Below, piece by piece: positions 35,593 through 44,860 of a DNA stretch of 64,000 bases. Both the position numbers and the translations under genes were made by a program. The DNA comes from Xanthomonas cissicola (GTDB lineage Bacteria; Pseudomonadota; Gammaproteobacteria; Xanthomonadales; Xanthomonadaceae): the NCBI RefSeq assembly GCF_008801575.1, contig NZ_VZPL01000007.1:62001-126000 (forward strand), given 5' to 3'. The stretch's first letter is position 1. Every line of letters begins with the position of its first letter. The notes below the pieces were generated by a model. The model was not told the origin of the DNA. It did no database searches and worked only from the letters and a program-made list of their open reading frames with translations.

Positions 35593-35745
35593 ATGAAGCG
35601 ACTGCTGACACTGATGGTGCTGGGCCTGTTTTCGGCCGGCGTGATGACGGGCTGCAACACCGTGGCCGGCGCCGGCAAGGACATGCAGGGTGCGGGCAAC
35701 AAGGTCGAGAAAACGGCCGAAAAATGCAGCGACGGTAAGTGCTGA
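35593..35745 (+). CDS. Entericidin A/B-type small lipoprotein
   Basis: 50 residues. Signal MKRLLTLMVLGLFSAGVMTGC with lipobox cysteine, then [21 protein letters not shown]. The TVxGAGKDxxxAGxxxE core is the entericidin signature. Entericidins are small bacteriolytic or membrane lipoproteins that work as an antidote/toxin pair in E. coli. A second copy follows 74 bases downstream. Confidence 0.9.
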   Translation: MKRLLTLMVLGLFSAGVMTGCNTVAGAGKDMQGAGNKVEKTAEKCSDGKC

Positions 35746-35819
35746 TCCGTCACATCGCGTGGTCTTGTTGAATTGATCGATCTGCGGCAACGCGCCGCTT
35801 TACCCATGAGGAGTGTGTT

Positions 35820-35954
35820 ATGAAGCGTGCAATTGTGCTGCTGGTGCTGTTGATGTTGTCGGTGGGAATGCTGGCGGGTTGCAACACCGTCGCAGGTGCC
35901 GGCAAGGACGTGCAGGGCGCTGGCGAGAAGGTGGAAGACGCAGCGCGTAAGTAA
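35820..35954 (+). CDS. Second entericidin-type small lipoprotein
   Basis: 44 residues: [18 protein letters not shown] with lipobox AGC, then [23 protein letters not shown]. It keeps the same core as its neighbour but lacks the C-terminal SDGKC-like cysteine tail. GAGGAG-type ribosome site 5-10 bases before the ATG. An intrinsic terminator follows after 22 bases, so the pair forms a two-gene unit. Confidence 0.88.
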   Translation: MKRAIVLLVLLMLSVGMLAGCNTVAGAGKDVQGAGEKVEDAARK

Positions 35955-35975
35955 TCCGACGCTGCATGCAAAAAG

Positions 35976-35998
35976 ACGGGCCGCAAGGCCCGTTTTTT
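35976..35998 (+). terminator. Intrinsic terminator of the entericidin pair
   Basis: ACGGGCC-GCAA-GGCCCGT is a perfect 7-bp stem with a GCAA tetraloop and TTTTTT directly after; AAAAAG precedes it, so it may work in both directions. Confidence 0.92.
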
Positions 35999-36180
35999 GT
36001 GCGCGCTTACGTGGAAGGCGCGGCGCGACACATGCACGGCGTGCGAGTAAGACCCTCGATGGGGGTGGGCAACGGTTCAGTGCGGTGATCGGCGGTTTGA
36101 CACCTTTTGATCCAGTGCCAACGCCCGCGTGGGCACGCTGGCGCCACGGTCAATCGCGACCGCACCAGCGGAGTCAGCGC

Positions 36181-36390
36181 ATGAACAGTGACATCATTTC
36201 CGGCAAGTGGACCCAGTTGAAGGGCAAGGCCCAGGCGAAGTGGGGCGATCTTACCGACGACGATTTCAAGGTTGCCGAAGGCAATGCCGAATATCTGCAG
36301 GGCAAGCTCCAGGAACGCTACGGCTGGGATCGCGACCGCGCCCAGACGGAAGTGCGCGCATTCGAAAAGTCGCTGCGCGACGACACCTGA
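36181..36390 (+). CDS. CsbD-family stress protein
   Basis: 69 residues: [20 protein letters not shown]... GDLTDDDF...[16 protein letters not shown]. This is the CsbD pattern, small hydrophilic proteins induced by general stress (sigma-B regulon in Bacillus, YjbJ in E. coli); the molecular function is unknown. It follows the entericidins and has its own terminator, so it is likely monocistronic. Confidence 0.93.
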   Translation: MNSDIISGKWTQLKGKAQAKWGDLTDDDFKVAEGNAEYLQGKLQERYGWDRDRAQTEVRAFEKSLRDDT

Positions 36391-36435
36391 TGGTGCACCA
36401 GTCTGCCGCCGGTTGAGGCGAGCAGCTCGCAGACG

Positions 36436-36458
36436 ACGGGCCGCCTGGTGCGGCCCGT
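36436..36458 (+). terminator. Hairpin after the CsbD gene
   Basis: ACGGGCCGC-CTGGT-GCGGCCCGT is a perfect 9-bp stem followed by TCTGCGTT. The T-tract is poor but the stem and position support termination. Confidence 0.7.
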
Positions 36459-36548
36459 TCTGCGTTGGAGCGTCGAACCAACTCCCCGGCCTCTGCAGCG
36501 GTGGCAAAAGTGCGGAACCGCTAAACTTGGGGGCTACCCCATCCTGGC

Positions 36549-37847
36549 ATGACGTCGATGACCACCCGTGTCCTTACCGGCATCACCACCTCCGGCACCC
36601 CGCATCTGGGCAATTACGTGGGTGCAATCCGCCCGGCCATCCAGGCCAGTGCAGGCGCCGATGCGGAGAGCTTCTATTTCCTGGCCGATCTGCATAGCCT
36701 GATCAAGGCGCAGGACCCGGCACGCACGCAGCGTTCGACACTGGAAATCGCCGCCACCTGGCTGGCCTGCGGCCTGGACCCGGACAAGGTGTGGTTCTAC
36801 CGGCAGTCCGATGTGCCCGAGACCACCGAGTTGATGTGGTTGCTGACCTGCGTGGCCAGCAAGGGCATCCTCAATCGCGCGCATGCCTACAAGGCGGCGG
36901 TGGACAGGAACCGCGCCGATGGCGAGGACGAGGATGCCGGCGTTACCGCAGGCTTGTTCATGTATCCGGTGTTGATGGCGGCCGATATCTTGATCTTCAA
37001 CGCGCACCAGGTGCCGGTGGGGCGCGACCAGATCCAGCACATCGAAATGGCACGCGATTTCGCGCAGCGTTTCAATCATGTCTATGGGCGCGACTTTTTC
37101 ACCCTGCCCGAAGCGGTGATCGACGAGCAGGTGTCCACCTTGCCGGGCCTGGATGGCCGCAAGATGAGCAAGAGCTATGGCAATACCATTCCACTGTTCG
37201 CACCGCGCGAGGAATTGCGCAAGCTGGTGTTTTCCATCCTCACCGATTCGCGCGCCCCGGGCCAAGCGAAGGACACGCAGGGGTCGGCGTTGTTTCAGCT
37301 GTATCAAGCATTTGCCACGCCGCAGGAATCTGCCGCCTTTGCGCAGGCGTTTGCCGACGGCATCGGTTGGGGCGATGCCAAGCAGCAGGTGTTCGAGCGG
37401 ATCGATCAAGAGATCGCGCCGCTGCGTACGCGCTACGAGGGCTTGATTGCAGAGCCAGCCAGGATCGAAGCGATTCTGCGCGCCGGTGGTGCACGTCTGC
37501 GCGCGCGCTACGCCACCCCGCTGCTGGCCGAGTTGCGCGACGCGGTGGGCCTGCGCGATCTGTCCAGCCAGGCCGCCACCGCGGCGGTGCAGGCCAGCGA
37601 AAAGATCGCACTGCCGGTGTTCAAGCAATATCGTGAAAGCGATGGCCAGTTCTACTTCAAGTTGAACGATGGCGCGGGTGCATTGCTGCTGCAGAGCGAT
37701 GGCTTCGCGTCGCCACGCGATGCCGGACAGGTGATCGCGCGGCTGAAACAGGCCGCGCAGGCCAGCGATTTGCAGCTGCCGGGCGTGCATGCGCAAGTGG
37801 ATGCCGACGTGGTTCTTGCTGCGATGGACGCCTTGCGCGAGGCGTGA
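36549..37847 (+). CDS. trpS: Tryptophanyl-tRNA synthetase, long form
   Basis: Charges tRNA-Trp. 432 residues against about 335 for most bacterial TrpS. Class I signatures: TSGTPHLGNYVGA (HIGH variant) near residue 14 and GRKMSKSYGN near 205. The extra 100 residues at the C-terminus (IALPVFKQYRESDGQFYFKLNDGAGALLLQSDGF...) form an added domain like that known in longer TrpS of some proteobacteria. A second ATG four codons in is an alternative start. Confidence 0.95.
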   Translation: MTSMTTRVLTGITTSGTPHLGNYVGAIRPAIQASAGADAESFYFLADLHSLIKAQDPARTQRSTLEIAATWLACGLDPDKVWFYRQSDVPETTELMWLLTCVASKGILNRAHAYKAAVDRNRADGEDEDAGVTAGLFMYPVLMAADILIFNAHQVPVGRDQIQHIEMARDFAQRFNHVYGRDFFTLPEAVIDEQVSTLPGLDGRKMSKSYGNTIPLFAPREELRKLVFSILTDSRAPGQAKDTQGSALFQLYQAFATPQESAAFAQAFADGIGWGDAKQQVFERIDQEIAPLRTRYEGLIAEPARIEAILRAGGARLRARYATPLLAELRDAVGLRDLSSQAATAAVQASEKIALPVFKQYRESDGQFYFKLNDGAGALLLQSDGFASPRDAGQVIARLKQAAQASDLQLPGVHAQVDADVVLAAMDALREA

Positions 37848-37975
37848 CCTGCGCTGCGCAGCAGGCGTAGAGGTGGACGATCGCGGTGCGTAAGCTCGTG
37901 CCTGTGGCGACATGCACGACAGCGACGCCAGGCCTGGGCCTACACTGCAGTTCTTACAGCCGCCGCGGGGTGCGA

Positions 37976-38920
37976 ATGACAGCGACAGCCGAGTTCAACA
38001 TCCACACCATCGATACCGGCTTTGGTGGCGTGCAATTCGATGTGGCGTATCTGGTCGTCCAAGCGCAGCGGGCTGCCCTGATCGATTGCGGTACCTCGCT
38101 GTCGGTACCGCAGATGCTGGCCGCCGTGCAGGCGGCCGGGTTGTCGCCAGCGCAGGTGGAGTGGTTGATCCTGACCCATGTGCATCTGGATCATGCCGGC
38201 GGGGCAGGAGCGTTATTGCGGCATTTGCCCCATGCGCAGGTGCTGGTGCATCCGCGCGGTGCGCCGCATCTGGTCGACCCCACGCGGCTGATTGCCGGTG
38301 CCACCGCGGTGTATGGCGAGGCGGACATGGCGCGCAACTACGGCATCATCGAGCCGGTGCCGGCCGAGCGTGTGGTCGCGGCGGACGAGGGTCATACCGT
38401 GATGCTGGGCGAGCGCGTGCTGCGCATCATCGAGACGCCTGGACATGCACGCCATCATCTATGCGTGTGGGATGCGCGCAGCCGCAGCTGGTTCACCGGC
38501 GACACCTTCGGCCTGTCGTATCGCCAATTGGACAGCGCGCGCGGCGCGTTCATTCTGCCGACGTCTTCGCCGGTGCAGTTCGAACCCGAGGCCATGCTGC
38601 AGTCGATCGCGCGCCTGATGGAAGCCGCACCGCAGGCGATGTATCTGACCCATTACGGCCGTGTCACCTCGCCAGAACCGTTGGCGCAGGCGCTGGACGA
38701 GCAGATTCATGCGATGACCGACATTGCGCTGGGCTGCGCGCAGCGTCCGGACCGGCATCGCTGCATGGTGGCGGCATTGACCGCGTTGTATCTGGAGCGC
38801 GCACGCCAACATGGATGTCGGTTGGACGATGCCGCCGTGGAGCGACTGCTGACAACAGATATCGAGCTCAACGCGCAAGGGCTGGGCTGTTGGCTGGATC
38901 GTGCGGCGCGTACGGGTTAG
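37976..38920 (+). CDS. Metallo-beta-lactamase-fold hydrolase
   Basis: 314 residues. Zinc motif LTHVHLDHAGGAG (about 65), later histidine in IETPGHARHHLCVWD and aspartate in WFTGDTFGLSY, and LTHYGRV as the final histidine. The layout with a C-terminal helical extension resembles flavodiiron/glyoxalase II-type or quorum-lactonase-type members; the substrate is unknown. The start is the ATG before MTATAEFN, since the upstream frame has no protein character. Between trpS and the M28 peptidase, no operon evident. Confidence 0.85.
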   Translation: MTATAEFNIHTIDTGFGGVQFDVAYLVVQAQRAALIDCGTSLSVPQMLAAVQAAGLSPAQVEWLILTHVHLDHAGGAGALLRHLPHAQVLVHPRGAPHLVDPTRLIAGATAVYGEADMARNYGIIEPVPAERVVAADEGHTVMLGERVLRIIETPGHARHHLCVWDARSRSWFTGDTFGLSYRQLDSARGAFILPTSSPVQFEPEAMLQSIARLMEAAPQAMYLTHYGRVTSPEPLAQALDEQIHAMTDIALGCAQRPDRHRCMVAALTALYLERARQHGCRLDDAAVERLLTTDIELNAQGLGCWLDRAARTG

Positions 38921-39150
38921 TACAACCTTGGCCGCCGAACGAGGGACCTTCTGCGGCATGCCGTCTTTACGGCGTGTCCTGCGATGGTGCGTGGATGGGG
39001 TGCATTACCGCTCAACCGAAGATCGTCCACGCGTCGCCACGCGTGCAGTCCATCCGATCGAACGCAATTTCGCATCGTGGCGCTCCGGCGTTGGCTGCAC
39101 GCTTGTAAACTATGTGTCATCTACCGTTGCAAGGCCTCACCGTGAATCCG

Positions 39151-40803
39151 ATGCGTATCCTGCTGTTGTCTGCCTGCCTGTTTGTGGGAGGTGTGGCGCA
39201 GGCCGCCAACGATCTGCCGGGCGGCGGCATCGATGCCGAGGCATTGTCGCGTCACGTGCGCTTGCTGGCGTCGGACGAATTCGAAGGGCGCGCGCCGGCC
39301 AGCGCCGGTGAGCAGCGCACGGTCGATTACCTGGTCGAGCAGTTCAAGGCGGCCGACCTGGAGCCAGGTGGCGAGCAGGGCGGCTGGACCCAGGCCGTGC
39401 CGCTGGTGCGCGCGCAGGTGGATGGCCCGGTGCGCGCAAGCCTGCGCGTCGGCGGCAAGACCCAGGCGCTGGTCAATGGCAGCGATGTGACCCTGCAAAG
39501 CCTGCGTCCGCAGCAGGCGGTCGCGTTGAAGAACGCGCCACTGGTCTTCATCGGTTACGGCATCAGTGCGCCAGAGCGCCAATGGGACGACTACAAGGGC
39601 GTGGACCTGCGCGGCAAGATTGCGGTGGTGCTGATCAACGATGCCGATTTCGAATCGCCGCAGCCGGGCGCATTCGACGGCAAGGCCGTGACCTATTACG
39701 GCCGATGGACCTACAAGTACGAAGAGGCGGCGCGGCGCGGTGCGGCCGGGGTGTTGATCGTGCACGAGACAGCGCCGGCGGCGTATGGCTGGGGCACGGT
39801 GCAGAGCTCGGGCATGTCGCCGTTGTTCGACATCGAGCGCAGCGATGCCGATGCCCGCGCGCAGCACGTGCCGGTGCGTGGCTGGATGCAGCGTGCGCTG
39901 GCGGTGTCGTTGTTCAAGCAGGCCGGCCTGGATTTCGAACAGGCCAAGGCACGTGCGCAGCAGCGCGACTTCGCGCCTGTGGCCCTGGGCGATGCGACGT
40001 TGTCGGTGGATTTCAAGCTCAAGCGCGAGCGTGTGGTGACGCATAACGTGGTGGCCAAACTCACCGGCAGTCAGCATCCGGATGAGACGGTGATCTTCTC
40101 CGCGCACTGGGATGCGTTCGGGATCGGCAAGGCCGATGCCAGTGGCGATGCGATTCGACGCGGCGCCGTGGACAACGCCACCGGCGTGGCCAGCGTGCTG
40201 GAACTGGCGCGCGTTTTCGCAGCCGGCCCCAAGCCGCAGCGCACGTTGTATTTCATTGCCTTGACTGCCGAAGAAAAGGGCCTGCTCGGCGCCAACTACT
40301 ACGCCGCGCACCCGCTGGCGCCGTTGGACAAGACCGTGGCCGTGCTCAACATGGAAATGTTCAGCCCCGATGGTCCGACCCGCGACATCGCCTCGTGGGG
40401 ACGTGGGCGGGTGTCGCTGGAAGGCGACCTGGAAACCGCCGCCAAGGCGCGTGGTCGCAGCTATTCGCCGGACCCGAATCTGGAAGCAGGCTTCTTCTAC
40501 CGCGCCGATCATTTTGCGTTCGCGCGCATGGGTGTGCCGGCGATCACCGCCGGCCCCGGCCTGGACATGCTCGACGGCGGCGTCGCGGCAGGCAAGGCAC
40601 TGCGCGAGACGTATTTCGCCGATTGCTATCACCAGCCGTGCGATCGCTGGACCCCGCAATGGGATGCCAGCGGCCATGCCGCCGACACCACGCTGGTCTA
40701 CGACGTGGGCGTGGCGCTGGCCAATGGCCGGCAGTGGCCGAGCTGGCAGGATGGCTCTGAATTCAAGGCGATCCGTGCCAAGAGCGATGCGGTGCGCAAG
40801 TAA
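39151..40803 (+). CDS. Exported M28 zinc aminopeptidase with PA domain
   Basis: About 550 residues. Signal peptide MRILLLSACLFVGGVAQA (the GTG three codons earlier is an alternative start). A PA-like insert (LVFIGYGISAPERQWDDYKG...) precedes the peptidase core. Zinc/catalytic residues: FSAHWDAFG (His-x-Asp), GAVDNATGVAS (Asp), ALTAEEKGLLGA (Glu-Glu), NMEMFSPDG and the late CYHQPCDRW. Likely a periplasmic aminopeptidase of the M28 type for peptides. Confidence 0.92.
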   Translation: MRILLLSACLFVGGVAQAANDLPGGGIDAEALSRHVRLLASDEFEGRAPASAGEQRTVDYLVEQFKAADLEPGGEQGGWTQAVPLVRAQVDGPVRASLRVGGKTQALVNGSDVTLQSLRPQQAVALKNAPLVFIGYGISAPERQWDDYKGVDLRGKIAVVLINDADFESPQPGAFDGKAVTYYGRWTYKYEEAARRGAAGVLIVHETAPAAYGWGTVQSSGMSPLFDIERSDADARAQHVPVRGWMQRALAVSLFKQAGLDFEQAKARAQQRDFAPVALGDATLSVDFKLKRERVVTHNVVAKLTGSQHPDETVIFSAHWDAFGIGKADASGDAIRRGAVDNATGVASVLELARVFAAGPKPQRTLYFIALTAEEKGLLGANYYAAHPLAPLDKTVAVLNMEMFSPDGPTRDIASWGRGRVSLEGDLETAAKARGRSYSPDPNLEAGFFYRADHFAFARMGVPAITAGPGLDMLDGGVAAGKALRETYFADCYHQPCDRWTPQWDASGHAADTTLVYDVGVALANGRQWPSWQDGSEFKAIRAKSDAVRK

Positions 40804-41130
40804 GCGCGCAGGAGCGAGAGGGGACCGCGCGCTCGATCACGGGCTGAGAGCAGCGTCCAAGACGACTGCGCTGATCGCCAGAAGAGCGCAGCTGGACTCC
40901 ATGCGGCGTGTGCGCTCGTACACTTGGGATCCTGCACGCTGTCCATGCGTATCGAATGACTGCGCGCTACGCCAAGCGAACGCAACCGTTGCTCGGTGGC
41001 ATGCACTTGCTTGTGCGTGCGCGCCGTCCACGCTCATCAGGCAGCTGCTCGGGACGTTTGTCGTCGCGCGGTACAAATGCTGGCGTTGTGGTCAACGCCA
41101 TGGCATTGAACGACTGCGTATAGGCGTGCC
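40804..41130. other. Convergent spacer after the M28 peptidase
   Basis: About 330 bases between the 3' ends of two convergent genes. No credible gene, hairpin or RNA recognised. Confidence 0.5.
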
Positions 41131-41571
41131 CTACAGCTTGGCGGCATTGGCTGAATTGCCGCCGCCGGCACGCGTGCTCTTGTCGCCGCCGCTGCACGGA
41201 TAGCGCCTTGCCAGCGCCTGGACGATCAAGTCAGGTGCGGCTTGGTCCTGGCGTGTATCGGGCAGCGCGCCGATATCGGCGATGACCGCCTGCAGATCGG
41301 GCGAGCCGGTGTTGCCTGCAGGCATGCACCAGCCGGTGCGATAGCTGGCGCTGGCGACGCCGAGCAGATACGCACCGGCGCGGCTGGCCGAGACAAGCAC
41401 CTTGAACTCGCGTTGCTCTGGCGCGGTGATTTCTGGCGCAAGCGATCCGTCCAGTCCGGCTTCGATCAGCTTGCGGCCGCTGAGTTCCCACGGCTCGGGT
41501 GCGCGCGCCAATGCCGTGGCGGACGTTGCAAACAAGGCGGCCAGGGCCAGCCAGCGAAGAGGGCACTGCAT
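41131..41571 (-). CDS. Exported Rap1a/Tai-like protein
   Basis: 146 residues with signal peptide (WLALAALFATSATALARA). The mature part keeps the Rap1a/Tai-family layout: YLLGVASASYRTGWCMPAG, a spacer with LQAVIADIGALP, and a final ALARRYPC, giving the two conserved cysteines. Rap1a and Tai proteins of other bacteria are periplasmic immunity proteins against type VI secretion amidase effectors (family knowledge). No amidase effector or T6SS gene is visible nearby, so this one would be an orphan. Family assignment by pattern memory only. Confidence 0.6.
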   Translation of the reverse strand: MQCPLRWLALAALFATSATALARAPEPWELSGRKLIEAGLDGSLAPEITAPEQREFKVLVSASRAGAYLLGVASASYRTGWCMPAGNTGSPDLQAVIADIGALPDTRQDQAAPDLIVQALARRYPCSGGDKSTRAGGGNSANAAKL

Positions 41572-41679
41572 ATGCACGCTCGGATGCGGTGGGAAGTGCA
41601 CCATAGCGCGACCGAGGTGCGGCGTGGGCTTTGGCATGTGCTCTAGAATTGAAGGTTCCGCTGCACTGGCACTGTTCCG

Positions 41680-42576
41680 ATGTCTTCCTCTCACGATGCT
41701 GCCGCGCCTGCGCGCAGCGGGTTAGTCGTTCTCGCCTTGTTGCTGGTCTACGTGGTGTGGGGCTCGACCTATCTGGCGATCCGATTCGCGCTGGAAGGTG
41801 GCGCGCAGCCGCTGACGATGGTGTCCGGCGCGCGTTTCATCGTTGCTGGTAGCGTGCTCTACAGCGTGCTGCGCTGGCGCGGCGTGGCGGCGCCAACGCG
41901 TGCGCAGTGGAAGAACGTGGCGCTGATGGGGGCGGCGTTGCTGCTGCTCGGCAACGGCATGGTGGTGCTGGCCGAGCGCAGCGTGTCGTCCGGGCTGGCC
42001 GCGACCGCGGTGGCCTCGGTGCCGTTGTGGATGGCCTTGTTTGGCGCCTTGCGCGGGCAGCATGCCAGCGGCGGCGAATGGCTGGGCATCGTGATCGGCT
42101 TTCTGGGCGTGGTGTGGCTCAACGCCGGCAGCAGCCTGACCGCGACGCCGGGCGGCCTGGTGTTGTTGCTGATCGCACCGATCGGCTGGGCATTCGGGTC
42201 GGTGTGGTCACGCGGGCGCGATCTGCCTTCGCCGTTCATGACCGCCGCCGGACAGATGCTGTGCGGCGGCGTGTTGCTGGTCAGTACCGGCCTGCTGATC
42301 GGCGAGCGCCCGCAGGTGTGGCCGAGTCCGCAAGGACTGCTGGCGGTGGCGTACCTGTGCGTGTTCGGCTCGATCGTGGCGTTTACCGCCTACGTGTGGC
42401 TGCTGCATCACGTGCGCCCTGCGCTTGCCGGTAGCTACGCCTACGTCAACCCGGTGATTGCGGTCAGCCTGGGCGCCTGGCTCGGCCACGAGCGCTTCAG
42501 CGCGCAGGACATCGGTGCGATGGCGGTGATCCTGGCCGGCGTGCTGGTGGTCACCTTCGCCAAGGCGCGGCGATGA
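41680..42576 (+). CDS. yedA: EamA/DMT-family exporter, YedA-like
   Basis: 298 residues, ten predicted membrane helices in two EamA halves. LLLVYVVWGSTYLAIRFALEG at the N-terminus and NPVIAVSLGAWLGHERFSAQD in the second half are typical of the YedA/RhaT-like branch of drug/metabolite exporters. The substrate is not deducible. The stop overlaps the next start (ATGA), so it forms a unit with the RarD-like gene. Confidence 0.9.
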   Translation: MSSSHDAAAPARSGLVVLALLLVYVVWGSTYLAIRFALEGGAQPLTMVSGARFIVAGSVLYSVLRWRGVAAPTRAQWKNVALMGAALLLLGNGMVVLAERSVSSGLAATAVASVPLWMALFGALRGQHASGGEWLGIVIGFLGVVWLNAGSSLTATPGGLVLLLIAPIGWAFGSVWSRGRDLPSPFMTAAGQMLCGGVLLVSTGLLIGERPQVWPSPQGLLAVAYLCVFGSIVAFTAYVWLLHHVRPALAGSYAYVNPVIAVSLGAWLGHERFSAQDIGAMAVILAGVLVVTFAKARR

Positions 42577-43481
42577 GCGCGGTGTCGTCGCAGGAAGCGC
42601 GCCGCGGATTGTTGATCACCGCCTCCACCTTCGTGCTGTGGGGGCTGGTGCCGGTGTACTGGCATCTGCTCAAGGCGGTGCCGTCGCTGCAGATCATCGC
42701 CCACCGCATCGTGTGGAGCACGGTGCTGGTGGTGGCCTGGCTGCTGGCGAGCTCGGGCCTGCGCTGGTGGCGCAGCATCGCTGCGCAGCCCCGCGCGCTG
42801 CGCATGCTGGCCGGCAGCAGCGTGGCGATCGCGTTCAATTGGGGCCTGTACATCTGGGCGATCAACGCCGGGCATGTGATCGAGGCCAGCCTGGGGTACT
42901 TCATCAACCCGCTGCTGAGCGTCTTGCTGGGCGTGCTGGTGTTGAAAGAGCGCCTGCGCCGCGTCCAGTGGGTAGCGGTGGCCTGCGCCGCAGCGGGCGT
43001 GCTGTGGCTGACCATCGATGCCGGCGCGCCGCCGTGGATTGCCTTGGGACTGGCGGTGTCCTTCGGTATTTACGGGCTGCTGCGCAAATTGGTGGCAGTG
43101 GATCCGGTGGCCGGGCTGGGCGTGGAAAGCGTGTACCTGTTCGTGCCGGCGTTGCTGCTGGCGGCGTGGGGCGAGCAGGGCAACGGCGGCGCGTTCCTGA
43201 GCGGCTGGAGCCTGCGGACCGATGCGATGCTGATCTTCGGCGGCGTGGTGACGGCGTTGCCGTTGATCGGTTTCGCCTACGGTGTGCGGCGCATTCCGCT
43301 GTCGTTGGTGGGCATCCTGCAATACATCGCGCCGAGCCTGCAGTTGCTGCTGGGCGTGTGGTTCTTCCACGAGCCGTTCGATCAGGGACGCGCGATCGGC
43401 TTCGCCGCGATCTGGGTGGGTTTGCTGGTGTTTGTCGGCGACAGCGTGGTGCGTTCGCGGCAGCCGGTGGTGAGGCGCTGA
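42573..43481 (+). CDS. rarD: RarD-type EamA transporter
   Basis: 302 residues, about ten membrane helices. STFVLWGLVPVYWHLLKAVP and the FNWGLYIWAINAGHVIEASLGYFINPL segment are the RarD signature (the chloramphenicol-sensitivity protein family). The export substrate is unknown. Paired and translationally coupled with the YedA-like exporter upstream. Confidence 0.92.
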   Translation: MSAVSSQEARRGLLITASTFVLWGLVPVYWHLLKAVPSLQIIAHRIVWSTVLVVAWLLASSGLRWWRSIAAQPRALRMLAGSSVAIAFNWGLYIWAINAGHVIEASLGYFINPLLSVLLGVLVLKERLRRVQWVAVACAAAGVLWLTIDAGAPPWIALGLAVSFGIYGLLRKLVAVDPVAGLGVESVYLFVPALLLAAWGEQGNGGAFLSGWSLRTDAMLIFGGVVTALPLIGFAYGVRRIPLSLVGILQYIAPSLQLLLGVWFFHEPFDQGRAIGFAAIWVGLLVFVGDSVVRSRQPVVRR

Positions 43482-43559
43482 GTCAGCGCGACACCGCACG
43501 CAGTGCGTGTGGCATTCATCGGGGCGATTGCTTCGCGTCAGCGTGCGCGATTGCCGCGC

Positions 43560-44675
43560 TCAACTGCGCGGCGGCGCCAACGGGCTGGCCACTGCCAGCG
43601 TGGACGCGGGCAGCGCCTGCGGTGCAGGGCAATGGCTGGGGTCTTGTTGCACCTGTTCCAGCCATTGGTCGACGGGCCCACCGAGCAAGTCCAGCCGTAG
43701 TGGCAGGCTCAAATGGTTTTCGCCAGGCAGTTCGAGGTAATGCGCACGCGCGCTGGCCACGGCCAATGCACGGCCATGCGCCACTGGAATGTGCTGATCG
43801 GCATCGCCGTGCAACAGCAGCACGCAGCTGCGCGTGTCGGCCAGGGCGTGCGCGACGTCGACACGGTCCAGGTCCAGCTTGAGCTGGGTGTCGGCCGCTG
43901 CAATCACCGCGTCGATATTCTGGTCGGCATAGCGCCAGCGTGCATACGCCGCCACCGCCCGCCCACGCCACCCGTGCGGCTGGCTGGCGAGCAGGTGCGG
44001 CACCATGTCGCGGATGCCGCGCCCGGCATTGGCGAAGGACTCCATCGCCACCACGCCGGTTACGCGCGGGCCGAGTTTGTCGGCCGTGAACAGCGCGGTG
44101 GCGGCACCGTAGGAAATGCCGAACAGATACAGCGGGCCGCGGATTTCGCCGCGCGGCTGCAGGGCGTCGAGCACATCGATGACGTCGTCGGACTCGCGCG
44201 TGCCGTAGCCGGACGGCCCGCCGCCGGAATGGCCATGGTTGCGCAGGTCGATGGTGACCACGCGGTAGCCGGCCTGCGCAAGCTGCAGCGACCAGGGCAG
44301 CAGTGAGTCGCCATCCATCATCCAGCCGTGCAGCAGCACCACCGTGCCGCGCGGCGCTGGCGGCTTGGCAGTCGGTGCCTTGAAACTGAAATCCACATCC
44401 AGCGCATGCGCCGGGTCGGTGCGCTGCCCCATGTAGCGATAGTGCATGGCGTACTGGCCGGGGTCGATCGCGCGCCAGAAGATCGGCACGCCATCGCGCG
44501 TCACCACATGCCCGCTGCGGTTGGGCACCGTGGCGATGGTGGCGGCGATGCGTTCTTCGTCCAGCAGCGGCGAGGTGCCACCGGGCGCAACCAGGCGCTC
44601 GCTGAGCGAGCTCGAAGAAGAGGAGCAGCCGGCCAGCCACAGGCAGGCGCAGACCAGCACAAGCAGGCGCGTCAT
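43560..44675 (-). CDS. Lipoprotein alpha/beta-hydrolase
   Basis: 371 residues. Lipoprotein signal LLVLVCACLWLAGCSSSSSS with lipobox cysteine, so anchored in an envelope membrane. The hydrolase core has the oxyanion-hole HGWMMDG, the nucleophile elbow GISYG (Ser about 193), LLLHGDADQHIP with the acid, and GENHLSLP with the histidine. Function within the esterase/peptidase range is unknown. It lies downstream of the ABC export genes on the same strand but 185 bases apart, so co-transcription is uncertain. Confidence 0.88.
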   Translation of the reverse strand: MTRLLVLVCACLWLAGCSSSSSSLSERLVAPGGTSPLLDEERIAATIATVPNRSGHVVTRDGVPIFWRAIDPGQYAMHYRYMGQRTDPAHALDVDFSFKAPTAKPPAPRGTVVLLHGWMMDGDSLLPWSLQLAQAGYRVVTIDLRNHGHSGGGPSGYGTRESDDVIDVLDALQPRGEIRGPLYLFGISYGAATALFTADKLGPRVTGVVAMESFANAGRGIRDMVPHLLASQPHGWRGRAVAAYARWRYADQNIDAVIAAADTQLKLDLDRVDVAHALADTRSCVLLLHGDADQHIPVAHGRALAVASARAHYLELPGENHLSLPLRLDLLGGPVDQWLEQVQQDPSHCPAPQALPASTLAVASPLAPPRS

Positions 44676-44860
44676 GGCGATCGATCGTTGGAGCAAACGG
44701 CCGAGCAGGCTACGGCCTGCCCAGCCCGCGCATCTACCGCACTGCGGTGACAAAACCATGACAGCCTGCAATACGTTCAGCCGCCGCCGCAGCCGCAGCC
44801 GCGGGTCTGCCGCGGCTGTCACCATTCCCGATTCCCGATTCGCGGCGGGCCAACACCCGC

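Noticed and set aside
39121-40677. 518-codon minus-strand frame over the M28 peptidase
   Set aside because: Shadow; catalytic residues are on the plus strand.
44822-44842. CGATTCCCGATTC run after the permease gene as a terminator
   Set aside because: Neither stem nor T-tract is clear; it resembles the dispersed repeat at 58.7 kb.
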